From the NCBI GenBank assembly GCA_963681505.1, contig OY811971.1:13305232-13369231 (forward strand): a stretch of DNA of 64,000 bases. The letters run 5' to 3'. Made by a program: the position numbers and the translations under genes. The notes under the pieces were generated by a model. It saw only the letters and a program-made list of their open reading frames with translations. It did no database searches and was not told where the DNA came from. Positions 45,060-55,358 of this stretch are shown here, piece after piece (positions within the stretch are counted from its first letter, which is position 1; each line of letters opens with the position of its first letter). The stretch comes from Eunapius fragilis. Lineage: Eukaryota > Porifera > Demospongiae > Spongillida > Spongillidae.

Positions 45060-45545
45060 TTAGTAATTTGGTACGTTTCCATTCATGTACCTTATGTCCA
45101 GATCATGTCTGCAGCCATCCTCCCCACATGATGCATTTGCCTGCACTTGCTTTTTTGAACTACTTTCATGATCAACATCCAATACAAGTCCACTGTTGTC
45201 TAAAGAATTTAATTTATATAAAACTTTACGATCAGCAATCACAGAAGTGCATGAATTAGAATCCACCGTTGTGTTAGCGCAAGCAGTTGTAGATGCTGTT
45301 TCTGGTACTGCAGCCTCACTTTCCACACCGTAAATCATGTCTTCGTACAGTCGAGTACGAAAAGGTATACAGTCGTTTTCACCTTGCACAATTGCACGAA
45401 TGGAGATAGTTTTTCTTAGGCATTTTGCTTGGGTATCGCATTGAAATAGGCGGGATTGCAAGCTCATTAAATGTGCATTTATGCATTGTGGAATGTGACT
45501 GTCACGTGCATGCTGACTCATAGTTTTTGCAACGCATGCAACCAA
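45060..45545 (-). CDS. Hypothetical 161-aa ORF
   Basis: An uninterrupted minus-strand frame with ATG and protein-like composition: an N-terminal Cys/His-containing part (SQHARDSHIPQCINAHL), then a Ser/Thr/Ala-rich middle, and a C-terminal CGEDGCRHDLD. No domain is recognised. It overlaps or adjoins the coiled-coil remnant at 45553-45720 on the same strand, so both may be exons of one gene. Confidence 0.3.
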   Translation of the reverse strand: MVACVAKTMSQHARDSHIPQCINAHLMSLQSRLFQCDTQAKCLRKTISIRAIVQGENDCIPFRTRLYEDMIYGVESEAAVPETASTTACANTTVDSNSCTSVIADRKVLYKLNSLDNSGLVLDVDHESSSKKQVQANASCGEDGCRHDLDIRYMNGNVPNY

Positions 45546-45552
45546 CTAGCTT

Positions 45553-45720
45553 TCATGTACAATCCCTCATTGTAGGTTTGAGTTCATTCACGGTCTTATC
45601 GATCTCATCAATACGGTCGATGACGTTCTCGAGCAAGGCGAGCCTATCTTCCAGTTACCTTACTTGCGTCCTTAATGCAGATCGATCCCCAGAAAACTTT
45701 CGCGACTGTTGGATAGACAT
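45553..45720 (-). pseudogene. Coiled-coil exon with one stop
   Basis: A frame beginning MSIQQSRKFSGDRSALRTQV runs to a TAA (a CAA would be expected), then LEDRLALLENVIDRIDEID and KTVNELKPTMRD before TGA. The heptad pattern supports a coiled coil of the kind found in short LINE ORF1-like or adaptor proteins. The identity is unknown. Confidence 0.35.
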
Positions 45721-45885
45721 TGTATAGACGAATTCATGCTTTTTTATAGTCAACGCATCTAACTCGGATCGCCGGCGAAGTGACTACCTTCGAGCGAAAG
45801 ACGTTCTACCCTTGGTTAGTGTACAAATAATACATGCCGGCAATGAGCTGACATGCACATACGCACCTTCTGCGTTCTTGTGCAG

Positions 45886-46448
45886 ACAATTTTACAGGAC
45901 GTGCTCCACGAGAACAGTGATGAATTGGCAGAGGTGCTGCCCTCATGTATGTGGTCAGACGTGAGTACGTTAAAGTCCAAGCTTCTTGAGTCAGTGCGGG
46001 GCCACCTCAGGCACAAGTACACTGTACCACCCGAGAAGAAGATTATGAAGAGTTAAGGTGTGTCAAGTTTAGTAAATAGATTATGATTACGCTGCATCCC
46101 AAATATGCTAATTTTCATTATTATATATATAGGACTACTATTCTAACAGACGATCTACTGTCCTAATGAAGGCCGATAGTTCCAAAGAAAACACCGCTCT
46201 GAGTTAAAAAGAAGCCGATTGACTCACGTAAGTTATATTCAGTGGTTATTGATACACTATACAAAAAGCGCGTCTGAACAACATTGCAATCGCACGCGCT
46301 GCGTGTGGTGCAGGTGCAAAGACGACAGTCAGACAGAGCGGCCCAGCTTCCTGATCCAAATCCACATCTCAATCGTGAGCGGCTTAGTTGTAACGTGGAC
46401 TTGGCGGAATGCTCCTCGGAAGGCAAATCAGATGACTCAGAGAACTAG
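45886..46448 (+). CDS. Candidate exons, unknown gene
   Basis: After an acceptor-like ...gttcttgtgcag, one frame reads ILQDVLHENSDELAEVLPSC and ends KKIMKS at 46056. A second open block (about 46268-46448) reads SHALRVVQVQRRQSDRAAQL and ends with an acidic SEGKSDDSEN before TAG. Composition is protein-like, but no domain is recognised and the link between the two is not proven. Confidence 0.22.
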
Positions 46449-46529
46449 CTGAAGGATGAAATGCTTGGACAATGCATAGTTGAAACTGTATAACAGTTGT
46501 GCGCATGGTATAAATCCATTAATGAAAAT

Positions 46530-46760
46530 TGATTTGATTTGCTATTGGATTAAAAGTTAGAATCGCATGCGAAATCGGTCGCTGATTGCTCGTTAGATTT
46601 TGCAATGAATTTTGCATGAAATCATATAAAAACCGTATGAAATATCCTATTTGATTTATCAATCGATTAGATTAATGATTTTGAGTATTTATCAGATATA
46701 TAATCAAATACGGATTCATTATTGGATTCACGAACGATTTATCATCTGGAAGTCTATTCA
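46530..46760. repeat. GATT/AATC-rich low-complexity segment
   Basis: GATT or AATC recurs about every ten bases (gatttgatttgctattggat, cgattagattaatgatttt and others). A similar segment lies at 39465-39725. There is no exact period. Confidence 0.5.
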
Positions 46761-47087
46761 ATCCGATATGACATTATTTGTATGAACAAATCTCCAAGTC
46801 TTTATGGATTTGACACGATTTTTCCCTGTGAGGCCTTTCGTATAAAGAAGCAAGTACATGGAAAGTATAAGTATAACGGGAACAAAAAACAAAAAAAAGC
46901 AAACGAGTTCATCCGTTGGTCTCAAGCATCCCGGTGGGAAGGTCATCAGCAGCGGCGGCGGTAGGGTAAAAATGTGTAGCCGCCGTTATGAATAATGAAA
47001 TGATTAATAAATGTGTCTCGGTTCTTTGGCTGGCGGAAGCCTAATTGCTCTGAACAAGAACAAGGAGGGATGTGCACCTGACATCAC

Positions 47088-47154
47088 ATTCATATGAGTT
47101 CATTCATATTAGAACTCATATGAATGCAAGATTACTTGCATTCATATGAGTTCA
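47088..47154. repeat. Three-arm palindrome of CATTCATATGAGTTC
   Basis: The 14-16-base word attcatatgagttc occurs at 47089-47102, inverted at 47113-47126 and again direct at 47140-47154. Two alternative hairpins can form. Confidence 0.75.
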
Positions 47155-47343
47155 GGGATCAAAGGGATTAATTAGTGCACAATTAGTTTTAGGAACTTTT
47201 TTTGTTGACATACATGGAAATTAATAACTCTGTTATGGCAATGTAACAACGTGGCGGTGAAGGTGTCATGGTTATCTTGATCATAATGTAGGTACAGATA
47301 ACCATGATGAGCTTGTAGCTCATCATGCTAAGATTACAGCTCC

Positions 47344-47550
47344 ATGGTTTGTAGCATTTGGATAGCCTTTTACATCATCGTTGAAGGCATCATCTTGTGT
47401 GAAACATCAACATTTGTCAAGGGGATGTGCTTGTGGTTTGCTTCTCACTATGTATTCAATTTAAAACATAGCAAGTCCCTTAAGAGGTTTGTCTATTTCT
47501 TCAAGAATTTTTGTTCAAGCAGCGACATAATGAAATATGCGACTGACTGA
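47344..47550 (+). pseudogene. Short hydrophobic C-terminal fragment, possibly transposon-associated
   Basis: The frame reads GIILCETSTFVKGMCLWFAS, then HYVFNLKHSKSLKRFVYFFK, and stops. The FASHYVFNL...S...F..FF pattern resembles the C-terminal ends of proteins that recur in several invertebrate repeats, but I cannot name the family. It lies upstream of the plus-strand CACTA remnant. Confidence 0.3.
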
Positions 47551-47689
47551 CTGACTTTACTATATGTACTTTATGCTGCTGCTTTTGTGCTTGATTATTT
47601 GATTTGCATACTTGTCTGATGTAACATTATGCTGTGCATGTGGTTTAAATATAGAAGCTAAAACTAAGAATAATTTACTTGACAGTAAA

Positions 47690-48340
47690 TTTGTCAAAAT
47701 GGGTACTTTAAATAAATCAAATCTACAATAATACTTATCTTGACCAATGCTTTGTTATATCAACTATCCAGATGCTAAGCTAAAATGAAACTTACATGAA
47801 CAATAGTTATCTTAACTAATCCTTTATTATATCAACTACCTGTAAAGTTAAAATTGCTTATAAAAAAGCTTGAATGTACAATAATGGTAGTCATTTTAAC
47901 TAATCCTTTATTTATCATATCAACAACCCATCAAGTTAAAATTACTTATCAAATTTACAATAAATGAAACTTACATGAAATATAGTTATCTTAACTAATC
48001 CTTTATTATATCAACTACCTGTAAAGTTAAAATTGCTTATAAAAAAGCTTGAATGTACAATAATGGTAGTCATTTTAACTAATCCTTTATTTATCATATC
48101 AACAACCCATCAAGTTAAAATTACTTATCAAATTTACAATAATTATAGTCATGTTAACTAATCCTGTATTCATTACATCAACTACCTGTAAAGTTAAAAT
48201 TATTTATTTAAAAAGCTCAAATGTACAATAATTATGGTCATTTTAAATAATCCCTTATTGGTTATATCAACAATCTAGGTATAAAGTTAAAATTGTCATT
48301 AAAAAAAGCTGTACTTTCAACAGGATAATAATTATTTCCA
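47690..48340. repeat. Tandem array with 179-bp higher-order unit
   Basis: Sub-units of about 85-95 bases each contain ttaactaatcctttat, tatcaac, a(c/a)ctacctgt or acccatca, and aagttaaaattacttat. The 179-base double unit is repeated nearly exactly (tagttatcttaactaatcct at 47804 and 47983). Flanking units are more diverged. Confidence 0.85.
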
Positions 48341-48374
48341 TAACTGTTAATACTGTTAAAACAACATTAAACTG

Positions 48375-48563
48375 TTACCTCTGTTTCAATTGTTTTAACC
48401 ATTTAAGAATACGTTGTTTCAACAAAAAAAATTTTCTAGTGTGCGTAGGCATGGATTGCCGTGAGTCCCTCAATTCACTTGAAGACCCACCTAAGATATT
48501 TCTTCTGGCTGATAGGAAAGTATGGTGAGTTGCATCAGTTAGATTTCCCAATGGTGACGCCAT
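48375..48563 (-). CDS. Doubtful divergent small ORF
   Basis: A 62-codon minus-strand frame (MASPLGNLTDATHHTFLSAR...) starts 60 bases from the plus-strand transposase start, with basic residues at its end. There is no family match, and it may be chance. Confidence 0.15.
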   Translation of the reverse strand: MASPLGNLTDATHHTFLSARRNILGGSSSELRDSRQSMPTHTRKFFLLKQRILKWLKQLKQR

Positions 48564-48622
48564 AATTCATATGCATGTGACAATCAATATGAATTGACAC
48601 ATGCGTATTACGTTCATTTGAA

Positions 48623-50710
48623 ATGGCAGCAAATGTGAAAGCCTTGTATTTGTTCTGTACTAAGTGTGCACAGTTTGTTTCAAGAGTAATGTACTACAGA
48701 CATATGAAACGTGGAGTCTGTCCTGGTATAAAATATGGTGAGCCAGATGTCACGTTGGATGACGTCAGTCCTGGTAATGGCAATGGTGAGCCAGATGTAT
48801 TGCATGACCTATAGATACTGAAGAAGACTATAACGATGACATAGCCGTAAGGGCCAACGATATTAACCTAGAACATTCATCTCAATCTTTTAACGATGAT
48901 TTAGAAAATGAAACTGTAGTTATAGGTGAAGGCTTTGATTTCAATAGTATGTGTGAACTCTCTGATGAAAGGGATGAAGCACCGTTTTGTGATCAAGACC
49001 AGCTTCAACATAGAAGTCCATATCATGCTGTAGTTCATTTCAATACTCAATTTCACATTTATTTTCAACTGAGGTTCAATCTTCCTGAACGGGGTTTGCA
49101 ACTCTTGCTTGATATTATTATAGAATTGATTTGTAAACTAGACAGTCAGAACATCCACAACCTAAAAAAGGAGCTTCCAAGTACTATTGATATGTTAAAA
49201 AGGCACCCTTCGGTAGAAATCAAAATCCTCATTATATGCTATATTGCATTTGCTGCAAGTGTGAATGTTCATACAGTTGGATGACTGCTTTTCTTTACAT
49301 GTTTGTTCTAATGTCCAATATCCTAACCATCCACACAAAAGCCGCAGAAGCAGTTGTCAAAATTTGCTAGTATGTGGGATTAAAACTGGGAAGGTCTAGT
49401 CATTTAAGCCAAAGAAATTTTATGTCTATACCAGTATCATTGAAAATGTGAAGCTTTTGATGTCTCGTCCTCATTTTGTACAACTATGTGACATTTGGAA
49501 GGAACAGCAGAGAGAACCTGGTGTCCTCACATATATATGATGGCAAGGTTTGGGAAGAATTCAGAAAAAATGATGATAAATGTGCCACACAATTTAGGAT
49601 TTATGCTCAATGTAGACTGGCTACAACCATACAAGCACTCACATTATAGTGTAAGAGTACTGTATCTTTCATTTTTGAATCTACCTCGTTCAGAACGATA
49701 CAAAGAAAATATTATAGTAATAGTAGTGGACTGTATACCTGACCCTAGTGAGCCACACAATATGAATTGGTTTTTGAAGCCAATGGTAGATGAGCTTTTG
49801 ATTATGTGGGGAGGAATAACTTTTCAACCACACTCATATGCAATTCCTGTTAAAGTTTGTGATTGTCTCTTAGGAGTAGCATGTGACACTCCAGCTACAA
49901 GAAAAATTTGTGGTTTCACTAGCTGTTCTTCTACTCACAGTTGCTCCAAGTGTTTGAAGACATTTAGCTGTAGTGCTTTAGGTTAGAAACTTATTCTGGG
50001 TTTGATCGACACAACTGGCCACTGCAAACACTAGACCAGCATTGTATTGCACTACATGCATTAGATAAAGCTACTTGCCAAACACAGTATGAACAAGTGG
50101 AAAGAGAATTTGGGGTGCGGTATTCTGAATTGGCAAAGTTGCCGTATTTTAATATATATAATTGACCCCATGCATAATGGTTATTTAGGATCTGCTAAGC
50201 ATATGGTGTCCATTTCAAAGGACCTCGGCTTTTTTGGACATGCAGAATTTGAAAAAAATTCAAAAAAATGATAGTTCCATATGGAAATGGAAGAATTCCT
50301 CAAAAGATTTGTTCAAAGTTCAGTGGTTTAACTGCAGACCAGTGGCGTAATTGGACAAAAATACTTATTGTATGCCCTAAAGGGAATACTGCCTGATGAG
50401 CATTATAGTTGTTGGGCTATGTTTGTGGAAGCATCAATGCTATTGTTACTGCTTCCAATATCAGTTCATGACATACAAGCAGCTGATATGAAGCTTATAG
50501 AATTTTGCTCTGCTTTTGAACATCTGTATGGTCAGCAAGCATGGACACCTAATATGCATATGCATTGTCATTTAATGGAATGCATCCAAAACAATGGTCC
50601 TGCTTAGCATTCTGGCTTTACCCATTTGAAAGGTATAATGGTGTTATGCAATCATTTTTGGGTAACCGGAAATGCAAATGAAGAAGTGATTTACAGCATA
50701 TCAAAGGGCC
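48623..50710 (+). pseudogene. CACTA (EnSpm, tnp2-type) transposase, decayed
   Basis: The N-terminus is intact: MAANVKALYLFCTKCAQFVS with a following YRHMKRGVCPG forms a zinc-finger-like start. An acidic linker follows after a stop. In shifting frames come DIWKEQQREPGVLTYIYDG, LGFMLNVDWLQPYKHSHYSV, LYLSFLNLPRSERYKEN and LKPMVDELLIMWGG. Next are TRKICGFTSCSSTHSCSKCL, then IDPMHNGYLGSAKHM after a stop, GILPDEHYSCWAMFVEASML, and TPNMHMHCHLMECI with a final ERYNGV. These are the conserved blocks of the tnp2/DUF4218-type CACTA transposase. At least five disruptions make it inactive. Termini were not found. It is related to the minus-strand copy at 42.0-43.6 kb but is not a recent duplicate. Confidence 0.85.
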
Positions 50711-50719
50711 TCGTGTTTT

Positions 50720-52400
50720 GAGCATACTGGGATCCCTACAGAGCTCTGTGCTGACAGATATGAAGGATCACTTCTGGAAACCACAGTTGAATGTGAAGTC
50801 CAACTATCAGCAAAATGCAGCTTGCAGTTATATGTGCCATTAATGTTCATATGCTGCCAAGGATACATAGCACTGGTTCTAGAATGGTGGGAAAATGGTT
50901 TTCAGACTGGGATTTATGCTACCTAATGCAGGTATAATCTCTAATATATTCTGGCTATCCCTGCAGATGCCATTTATTCAAAAAACGTTTTTAGTGACCT
51001 TACAATTATGGGTGAACGCTTTAAATCCCGATCTCAGCGATCATCAATTATAGTTGCATAATGGTATGGAAAAAAGGACAAATTGATACAAGTGAATGTA
51101 GCAAATATCGGTAAGGAGAAGTTCAGCACTTCATTCAGCACATGACAAGTCCTGAGACTAAAACTTAACAAAAGCATCTATTTGCTGCTGTCAAGTGGTT
51201 CAGAATTCACCCAATGTACTGGAAAACCATTAGAAATCATTTCTACAGACTTTGAGCCTGAAGGACCAGCCACCTTTATTCCAGTATCATGAATAAAATG
51301 TCGTTGTGTTATATCTCCTAAAGAACTGGTTCAGTTTGACTATGGAGAAGACTGTGTTTTGATTGCATGTCCGATGATCTTTGTCACTTTTATTTATATC
51401 ATGCATACATTTGGCACATCAAACAGCTTTATTTGTGTTATGCACTTACATGTGTTGAGACGGTCTACCAAATGTGAGCAGCGTTACGTTGCCATTGATT
51501 GGTATTCAATAACCAAAATATCAAAACTTTCATAGCATAAGCTACGTCGAAATTTTTTTTTACAAAACAACATAGCTGGCCTGTGAGACAGATTTATTAT
51601 TGTCATAATTATACATATTCTTAATACATCATCTGAAAGAATCTGTGAAGTAAGGGTGTAAAAGACACGTATGGTTCTGTGTAGCTGTTAATAGCTCAAT
51701 CGATGGCATACACCAGTCAATGTTTAATAGAAGGCAAATGCTAAGAGCATCACTATCATTAAATGATGGCTTAATCTCTCCATCTAAAATTTGTATCACA
51801 TTATCATCCTGTAGGAGCCATGGACCTTGTACTCAATGTTGAATCACTTAATAACTTTGCTGTGTGGCACTCATTTTTCTTCAAATAGGTCATGAGTATC
51901 CTAACTCATAGTCACTTTTTTTTACTACATGTGATATGAGTGCATGTCTTGCAAGGTGGCAGAGAAGTTTCTGTATACAGCTGATTGCATGAATCATTGG
52001 ACAGACAATAAATACAGCTCCTTGTATTAAATCCACCATTTAACACACCATCCAAAGTTGTGGGGAAGATTTTATGAAGTGGATAATCAATGAACTGTAA
52101 CGTAGAAATGAGCCCAAACATAGCTAAAATTGCTGTCTTAGTTAACTTGCAGTTGAAAAACGATACAAATCCATCTTAGTAAATAGTAATGTAGACTTGA
52201 ACTTATCTCCATACGTGTTTGATAAAACGTATTTGATTCATGTGTCGTGTTTCTAGCCCAGAAATTCATAAGGATTTTACATTAGAATGAATCTGAATAA
52301 ACACACAGACAGAAGTCAGAACATGTGCACATAGAAGTGCGAATCATGGGATTCCAGACATTAGCACATACAAGTGTTCAACTTTGAGCTCATACAACAC
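50720..52400. other. Noncoding stretch after the CACTA copy
   Basis: It probably includes the 3' end of the CACTA element. A minus-strand frame at 52121-51912 has six cysteines (CIYCLSNDSC and PCKTCTHITC) but no recognisable domain. Confidence 0.3.
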
Positions 52401-52413
52401 CTTTCAGTTAGTC

Positions 52414-52875
52414 TTAAAACCAGGGGTGCAAGATAAACGTCTCATTTCTTGTGTCTCGGAGGATGTCCTGGACCATACTCTTCTCCAGTTGGTTGCCGTA
52501 GTGGCGATAAACATGTTTCTGCTTTGGCAGGGCTGGGGCTGTCACTGCATCTGTCAGTTGGGCAACCTGCACACTGACTTCAGAGGTTTCCCAAGTAGGG
52601 ATTGATGGGTGAATAGTGGTGGTTTGCCTGGTTCGGTGTCCTCTAGTCTGTTGGGAGGTGTAGCTAAGCTGCTCGAAATGTTTTCTCCAAGTAACACCTT
52701 TAGGAAACACTTGCTCCTGCACGCTGTGAGAGCCGAAAACCTTGGTAACGATGGCAGGTGCCCACTTTGGGCCTTTGTCATGTCTGGGACCGAAGTACAA
52801 TGCATAGCAGGGAGTTCCAACTTTGAAAATTGCTGCCACTTTCTCTATTTGGTCACCATCCTTGGTCCTCTGCAA
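52414..52875 (-). pseudogene. Ty3/gypsy Pol C-terminal fragment (integrase tail)
   Basis: Read on the minus strand, the frame has the fold seen at the end of Ty3/gypsy integrases: a small barrel GTPCYALYF..., then KWAPAIVTKVFGSHSVQEQV, FPKGVTWRKHFEQL and a Ser/Thr/Pro-rich tail. This part binds DNA or chromatin non-specifically in intact elements. The catalytic core, reverse transcriptase, gag and LTRs are not readable nearby, so it is an isolated 3' fragment. The 153-codon frame itself is uninterrupted. Confidence 0.65.
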
Positions 52876-53101
52876 CTTGGTGGTTTCTCTAACGAGCTTG
52901 GGCGTACTTCAAATCTGTTGAAGGAAATGAGTGTCCGAACGAAGATTTTGCATAGCTGTAAGTATTGGAAATGAGCTGAATTGGCAATACATACTGTGGA
53001 TGGATGTAGGTGCGTACTCGTTGGTGTATTGGCCTGAGGAATCTGTGTCAGCGGGGTGAATGATCGAGATGTACAAGGAGAATCGAAGGAAGTTGGTTAG
53101 G

Positions 53102-54209
53102 AGTGTACAATCGTTATCAATAAATATGAATACCGTGGCAAGATTACAGCGAAAGGTACAAAGATTTATCTAGGCAGTGGTAAAAAAAAAGAATCTATTT
53201 CTGAAGGTTCGAGAAAAGAGATGACTGGCATGGAAAACAGGTTCCTGGAAGGCATTTATACGCTATTTCTAGCGGATGTTGTGGCAGCTATGAGTACACA
53301 GGCCACTCCCAGTAATGACGTTGCAGCATCAAGCAGAAGGAGAAAAGGTGCTGGAGATGGCAGACAGGGGAAAGCAAAGATCATCAGAGTAATCAGTTCT
53401 GTTGTATCATTTAACAGTTTATTGAAGGGCTTTGTGTGCGTGGATACAGGAGGACATTATGGCACCAGAAGGAGAGAAGGTTGCTACAAAAGATAATGGC
53501 AAAGCATTAAAGGGGAGGAAAAAGACTACTCATAAGGGCATAAAGCAGAAGCCAAACATAATTACGGTAACGCCATTGTGTATAGGTAAGTCATGTGCAG
53601 ATAATCACGTTGATACATTTTTTGTAAAAGGCAAGACAAATTCAAAGTAATTATACTAATCTTTCCATATAATGATAAGCTAACTGTGATTTGAAGCCTA
53701 ATTCAGTGTCCTCCACACCAGTAATAGGAAATCAAGTTCTTTAATTTTTCTTCTTGTTTGCCCACTGCAGAGCCAACTGTGTCCTCCATCCCCCACTCAG
53801 TGGCAACAAAGGTTTAATTTCCCTTCTGAATGATTTTTGTATGGATACTGGATTACTCAATGCAGGTGCCCAGGTTGCCGAAATGCCGCCAACTGTGTCC
53901 TCCATCACCCCACTCAGTGGCAAAGGTTGATTTTCCCTTCCGAATGATTTTTGTATGGATGCTGGATTACTCAATGCAGGTGCCCAGGTTGCCGAAATGC
54001 CCCAGCCAACTGTGTCCTCCATCACCCCACTCAGTGGCAAAGGTTTGATTTCCCTTCCGAATGATGTTTGTATGGATGCTGGATTACTCAATGCAGGTGC
54101 CCAGGTTGCCGAAATGCCCCAGCCAACTGTGTCCTCCACCCCCCCACAAAGAAAAAATGAAGAGAATGGTAATTTGACTTTGCCCTTACAGAGTGTGGAT
54201 GCTATGTAG
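53102..54209 (+). CDS. Hypothetical multi-exon gene with in-frame tandem repeat (partial)
   Basis: A lysine-rich frame is open from 53102: KYEYRGKITAKGTKIYLGSG, then MTGMENRFLEGIYTLFLADV and SSRRRKGAGDGRQGKAKIIR. A GT site follows (atcagagtaatc). A second block after gtggatacag reads APEGEKVATKDNGKALKGRK and KGIKQKPNIITV. It is followed by a GT donor (tatag|gtaagt near 53585). After a strong acceptor (ttcttgtttgcccactgcag, ending 53768) comes an exon made of a 39-residue tandem repeat (QPTVSSITPLSGKGLISLPN, then AGLLNAGAQVAEMP). The first two repeat units carry stops or indels, while the last is clean. I do not recognise the protein. Its basic, low-complexity character would suit a nucleic-acid-binding protein, but that is a guess. 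Confidence 0.4.
53769..54150. repeat. 117-bp tandem repeat, about 3.3 units
   Basis: Units start near 53772, 53888, 54003 and 54121 with ccaactgtgtcctccatcac. The length of 117 keeps the reading frame (39 codons), although the first two units have one- or two-base indels. Confidence 0.9.
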
Positions 54210-54210
54210 G

Positions 54211-54585
54211 AACATGCATTGAATATTCATACCTAAAACTGAAGGGGTTAGGGTGCAGCTGTTGATATCCATACAGACATCTTTGAGAGTCAATTCATGC
54301 ATGCCTCTACCAGTTACAGTGCAGCTGGTTTGGTGATGCTATTGACTGCTGTTGATATCCATAGAATCTGATAATCTATTTACAAAATAGGAATAGCACA
54401 AACAAACAAACAGAATAGTCTTTACTATCTCATACATGTAGGCTTCCGCACACCATCAAGTCCGAGCAGGAACAGTGTCCATGACTGGTATAAATGCATG
54501 GATGTATTCATGCCAGGTAGATCCAGGGCTTGCGTGCTAACCAATACACCGGTATTGGTTATGAAAATAGCGTTTTGAGACGGAG
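54211..54585. other. Short noncoding stretch
   Basis: A direct repeat gctgttgatatccata occurs at 54258 and 54350. No gene. Confidence 0.35.
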
Positions 54586-54594
54586 CATTTGTAC

Positions 54595-54855
54595 GAGTCA
54601 TTGGGCTGGTATGGTGTCAGCCGCTGGGCTGGTATGGGGTCAGCCACTGGGCTGGTGTGTGTGTTCAGCCCTTGGGCTGGTATGGTGTCAGCTACGGTGT
54701 CAGCCACTGGGCTGGTATGGTGTCAGCCATTGGGCTGGTATGGTGTCAGCCACTGGGCTGTGTGTGTTCAGCCACTGGGCCGGTATTGTGTTCAGCCACT
54801 GGGCCGGTATGGTGTCAGCCACTGGACTGGTATGGTGTCAGCCACTGGGCTGGTA
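54595..54855. repeat. 23-bp minisatellite
   Basis: About eleven units of gccactgggctggtatggtg plus tca, with variants (gtgtgtgttca insert, cggtat). Open frames here rotate through all phases and are artefacts. Confidence 0.95.
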
Positions 54856-54859
54856 TGAA

Positions 54860-55358
54860 GAAATGATATAGAGGATGTAGAAGTTGTAGAGAGTAGAAAT
54901 AAGGAAAGACAATCTATAGCTGAAGTTGATGAATAGTGGAATAAATGATATGCATGAGGAAGGAAGGGAAGTTAGACCCCATACGTAGCCCAGTCGCCTA
55001 CAGTAGAGCAACTTGCAGAAAAGCTAGAGAAGTTTACTAGTATTGGTTGCATCATAGAGCACCACCACCTTCACTTTGCAGACAATTGTGTGGAAAACGC
55101 GCGCGCGCGTCAATACCCGGAAGTCCCAAGGACGCGCGAACGCGTCCAGCTGATATTAGTACACAGTGCACTCTTGTGTTGCGTAACGCGTGTGTTCTAA
55201 GGCATGAAAAGTAGCTACGTTTCGTAGTAACACTTAGGGCTTTCGTATTATCGGATCTATTTACGAGGTTGCGTTGAAGAATTCCTGTGGAATAAGGTCA
55301 GAAGTTGCGGCATGATGTGGTGGTACACGATGAATAATAATTTTTATATAGCTGTGCA
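54860..55358. other. 5' flank of the piggyBac gene
   Basis: It contains a CG-rich palindrome, acgcgcgcgcgcgt (55098-55111), and aaggacgcgcgaacgcgtcc. The element's left TIR should lie here but could not be identified. Confidence 0.35.

Noticed and set aside
47690-48340. Centromeric or telomeric satellite
   Set aside because: Only about 650 bases long with diverged flanking units and no TTAGGG-type repeats, so there is no support for a chromosomal structural role.
52414-52875. Complete LTR retrotransposon
   Set aside because: Only the integrase tail is readable; no reverse transcriptase, protease, gag or paired LTRs were found nearby.
54530-54871. Frames rich in GLVWCQPLGW
   Set aside because: Rotating frames of the 23-bp minisatellite.
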